Assembly: GCA_023422975.1 (NCBI GenBank)
Contig: JAFAGF010000139.1
Coordinates: 1-7,788, forward strand
Reading direction: 5' to 3'
DNA length: 7,788 nt
Source: Pseudomonadota bacterium
GTDB lineage: Bacteria; Pseudomonadota; Gammaproteobacteria; Burkholderiales; Burkholderiaceae_C
Shown: piece after piece, positions 6,424 to 7,788 of the stretch
How the letters are laid out: every line of letters starts with the position of its first letter
Numbering within the stretch: the first letter of the stretch is position 1
The notes under the pieces: generated by a model
Databases searched by the model: none
What the model was told of the DNA's origin: nothing
What the model saw: only the letters and a program-made list of their open reading frames with translations
Made by a program: the position numbers and the translations under genes

Positions 6424-7347
6424 ATGCTTCAGCAACGTACCATCAAGACTATCACCCGTGCCGTGGGCATGGGCCTGCACAGCGGTCAGCGCGTCGAGAT
6501 GACGCTGCGCCCTGCACAGCCTGACACCGGCATCGTGTTTCGTCGCGTGGACTTGCCTGAGCCTGTGGATATGCCCATCAATGCCGAAGCGATTGTGGAT
6601 ACGCGCATGGCCTCCACCATTGGTGTGGGCAATGCCAAGGTGCATACCATTGAGCATCTGATGTCGGCACTGTACGGGCTGGGGATTGATAACCTCTATG
6701 TAGATATCACCGCCGAGGAAGTACCCATTTTGGATGGTTCCTCCTCGTCGTTCGTTTTCTTGCTGCAAAGTGCAGGCATTGAGTTGCAAAACGCAGCGAA
6801 AAAATTCATCCGCATCAAGCAGCCTGTGGAAGTGCGCGAAGGCGAGGGTAAAAACCTCAAATGGGCGCGTTTTGATCCCTACCACGGCTTCAAGCTGAAG
6901 TTTGATATTGACTTCTCTCACCCAGCGGTGGATTCCACTGGCCAGTCGTTTGAGTTCGACATGGGCGAGGGCAACTACATGCGTGACATTGCGCGCGCCC
7001 GCACCTTTGGCTTTACCAAAGACGTGGAGATGCTGCGCACCAATGGCCTGGCGCTGGGCGGCGGCTTGGACAACGCCATCGTCATGGATGACTACAAAGT
7101 GCTCAACAGCGATGGCCTGCGTTACGACGATGAGTTTGTGAAGCACAAAATTCTGGATGCGATTGGTGACTTGTACGTGATTGGCCATCCGATCCTGGGT
7201 GCCTACAGTGCCTTCCGCTCGGGGCACGGCATGAACAACCAGTTGATCCGTGCTGTGTTGGCGGATGAGGCCAACTGGGAGTTCGTCACTTTTGACAATG
7301 AGCGCAAAGCCCCCGCAGGCTTTGCCCAGACGGCCCTCGCTTGGTAA
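6424..7347 (+). CDS. lpxC: LpxC, UDP-3-O-acyl-N-acetylglucosamine deacetylase
   Basis: LpxC is the zinc amidase that removes the N-acetyl group from UDP-3-O-acyl-GlcNAc, the committed step of lipid A synthesis, in the cytoplasm. The 307 residues cover the whole enzyme (E. coli 305). N-terminus [20 protein letters not shown] matches the family start. Catalytic features: HTIEHLM (74-80) with base E77 and zinc ligand H78; [10 protein letters not shown] (241-250) with zinc ligands H241 and D245; FRSGHGMNN (264-272) with general acid H268. The tail ends in TALAW rather than the LAVLA tail that makes E. coli LpxC an FtsH substrate, so turnover may differ (inference). It lies beyond the ftsZ terminator, without a Shine-Dalgarno, so it is probably transcribed alone or with the next small gene. 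Confidence 0.98.
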   Translation: MLQQRTIKTITRAVGMGLHSGQRVEMTLRPAQPDTGIVFRRVDLPEPVDMPINAEAIVDTRMASTIGVGNAKVHTIEHLMSALYGLGIDNLYVDITAEEVPILDGSSSSFVFLLQSAGIELQNAAKKFIRIKQPVEVREGEGKNLKWARFDPYHGFKLKFDIDFSHPAVDSTGQSFEFDMGEGNYMRDIARARTFGFTKDVEMLRTNGLALGGGLDNAIVMDDYKVLNSDGLRYDDEFVKHKILDAIGDLYVIGHPILGAYSAFRSGHGMNNQLIRAVLADEANWEFVTFDNERKAPAGFAQTALAW

Positions 7348-7380
7348 TGGTTGGCAGGCCTTGGGCCGCCTGAATCACGG

Positions 7381-7386
7381 TATAAA
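7381..7386 (+). promoter_or_regulatory. Candidate -10 box for a leaderless small gene
   Basis: TATAAA (5 of 6 to TATAAT) stands exactly 6 nt before the ATG at 7393, the same spacing as TAAAAT before lpxC, and again no Shine-Dalgarno is seen. The -35 is weak: TTGGGC (7361-7366) is only 14 nt away and the better TTGGCA (7351-7356) is 24 nt away. GGC-A-GGCC and GGCCGCC (7353-7370) can form a 7-bp stem with a bulged A just upstream, but no T-tract follows, so read-through from lpxC is also possible. Confidence 0.45.
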
Positions 7387-7392
7387 GCAGCC

Positions 7393-7575
7393 ATGCTGAT
7401 TTTTCGCTGGCTGCTTTTTATTTTGCTGATCGCCTCGGCACTGTGCTTTGTCTTCTATCTGGGCACGGGCAGGCCCCATTACAAGCGTTGGGGTTTTGTG
7501 ATTCTGAAGTGGGCGGTGATTGCCGGGCTGGCCTTTTTTGCGGTGCTGGGGTTGTCGCGGTTCATGCTGATTTAG
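7393..7575 (+). CDS. Small two-helix membrane protein of unknown function
   Basis: A 60-residue protein with two predicted membrane helices, about 4-22 (FRWLLFILLIASALCFVFY) and about 34-57, joined by a short basic loop TGRPHYKRWG. With R/K in the loop and few charges outside, the positive-inside rule suggests the loop faces the cytoplasm and both ends the periplasm. No catalytic motif is visible. ATG 7393 is preferred to the TTG at 7351 because it begins just before the first helix and removes a charged 14-residue extension. It starts 45 nt after lpxC, in the same direction, with a -10-like box but no ribosome binding site. I recall similar small hypothetical proteins in related bacteria but cannot name a family, and no function is assigned. 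Confidence 0.7.
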   Translation: MLIFRWLLFILLIASALCFVFYLGTGRPHYKRWGFVILKWAVIAGLAFFAVLGLSRFMLI

Positions 7576-7634
7576 CCCCGCGAGGCAGCAAGTTATTGCA
7601 TCTGTAAAGCGAGTGCAAAGCGCTTGGAGTGCCT

Positions 7635-7664
7635 GCGCAAAGTACGGTAAAGCTGCACTATATT
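7635..7664 (+). promoter_or_regulatory. Possible sigma-70 promoter for the gene at 7749
   Basis: TATATT (7659-7664, 5 of 6 to TATAAT) has TGCGCA (7635-7640, 3 of 6 to TTGACA) 18 nt upstream, which would start transcription near 7671 and leave a leader of about 80 nt. The -10 lies inside TGCACTATATTGGGGCG (7654-7670), which partly resembles an NtrC site (GCAC-N7-GTGC with one mismatch in the second half). The rest of the 7576-7748 gap shows no terminator or RNA gene that I could support. Confidence 0.3.
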
Positions 7665-7748
7665 GGGGCGTTTTACGGCTTTTATCTCGCATCATGGCAA
7701 CCAGCAGCTGCACCTGTGGCTGTCCGAGTTTTCAGAAAGGATGCCGCT

Positions 7749-7788
7749 ATGCGACTACAACGCCTCACTTTTTCCATCGCCATGGTGA
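7749..7788 (+). CDS. Start of an unrecognised gene, cut by the window end
   Basis: ATG 7749 has a good Shine-Dalgarno (AGAAAGGA, 7734-7741; AAGGA is 7 nt upstream) and opens a frame reading MRLQRLTFSIAMV before the window ends. A basic start followed by a hydrophobic stretch would fit a signal peptide or a first membrane helix, but 13 residues are too few to identify the product. A competing frame from ATG 7694 is also open to the end but has no ribosome binding site. Confidence 0.5.
   Translation, partial: MRLQRLTFSIAMV

Noticed and set aside
6190..6524. Short plus-strand open frames across the end of ftsZ, the terminator and the lpxC start
   Set aside because: They overlap ftsZ or lpxC out of frame and run through the terminator hairpin; no ribosome binding site or recognisable protein.
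7353..7370. Bulged 7-bp stem after lpxC as an intrinsic terminator
   Set aside because: No T-tract follows (the next bases are TGAATCACGG), so intrinsic termination is not supported.
7694..7788. Cys-rich frame from ATG 7694 (MATSSCTCGCPSFQKGC...), open to the window end
   Set aside because: No ribosome binding site and no convincing -10 before it, and it overlaps the better-supported start at 7749. It cannot be fully excluded because the window ends.

Overview
This window is the distal part of a division and cell wall (dcw) cluster on the + strand. The order is murG (3' end), murC, ddlB, ftsQ, ftsA, ftsZ, lpxC, then a small predicted membrane protein and the first codons of an unrecognised gene. 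Protein wording (for example the MurG segment [15 protein letters not shown] and the FtsZ tail IPAFLRKQAD), gene order and G/C-rich third codon positions suggest a betaproteobacterium, most likely Burkholderiales and perhaps Comamonadaceae. The family assignment is inference from memory; no search was run. The core genes look chromosomal, intact and ordinary. I saw no mobile element, CRISPR array, tRNA or rRNA.

Layout. From 1 to 4876 the genes are packed: murG/murC and murC/ddlB overlap by 4 nt (ATGA), ddlB/ftsQ overlap by 1 nt (TGATG), and ftsQ/ftsA are 1 nt apart. This is a single, probably translationally coupled unit. A 121-nt spacer with a good Shine-Dalgarno precedes ftsZ (4998-6257), and a strong intrinsic terminator (6279-6309) follows it. 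lpxC (6424-7347) lies beyond the terminator and must have its own promoter. A 60-residue two-helix membrane protein follows (7393-7575), then a 173-nt gap, then a gene start at 7749 cut by the window edge.

How the genes work together. MurG and MurC act on peptidoglycan precursors (lipid II formation; addition of L-Ala to UDP-MurNAc), and DdlB makes the D-Ala-D-Ala dipeptide. FtsQ, FtsA and FtsZ build the divisome: FtsZ is the ring polymer, FtsA its membrane anchor, and FtsQ the bitopic scaffold reaching the periplasm. LpxC commits UDP-acyl-GlcNAc to lipid A, so envelope synthesis and division are encoded side by side.

No new gene system is visible. The points worth a second look are at nucleotide level: a 15-bp stem-loop inside the murC coding sequence that contains the only ATA isoleucine codon I found in the main genes; two lesser coding stem-loops in murG and ftsQ; a run of nine Gs in the ftsZ linker; and -10-like hexamers exactly 6 nt before the ATG of both lpxC and the small membrane gene, neither of which has a Shine-Dalgarno, suggesting leaderless mRNAs.
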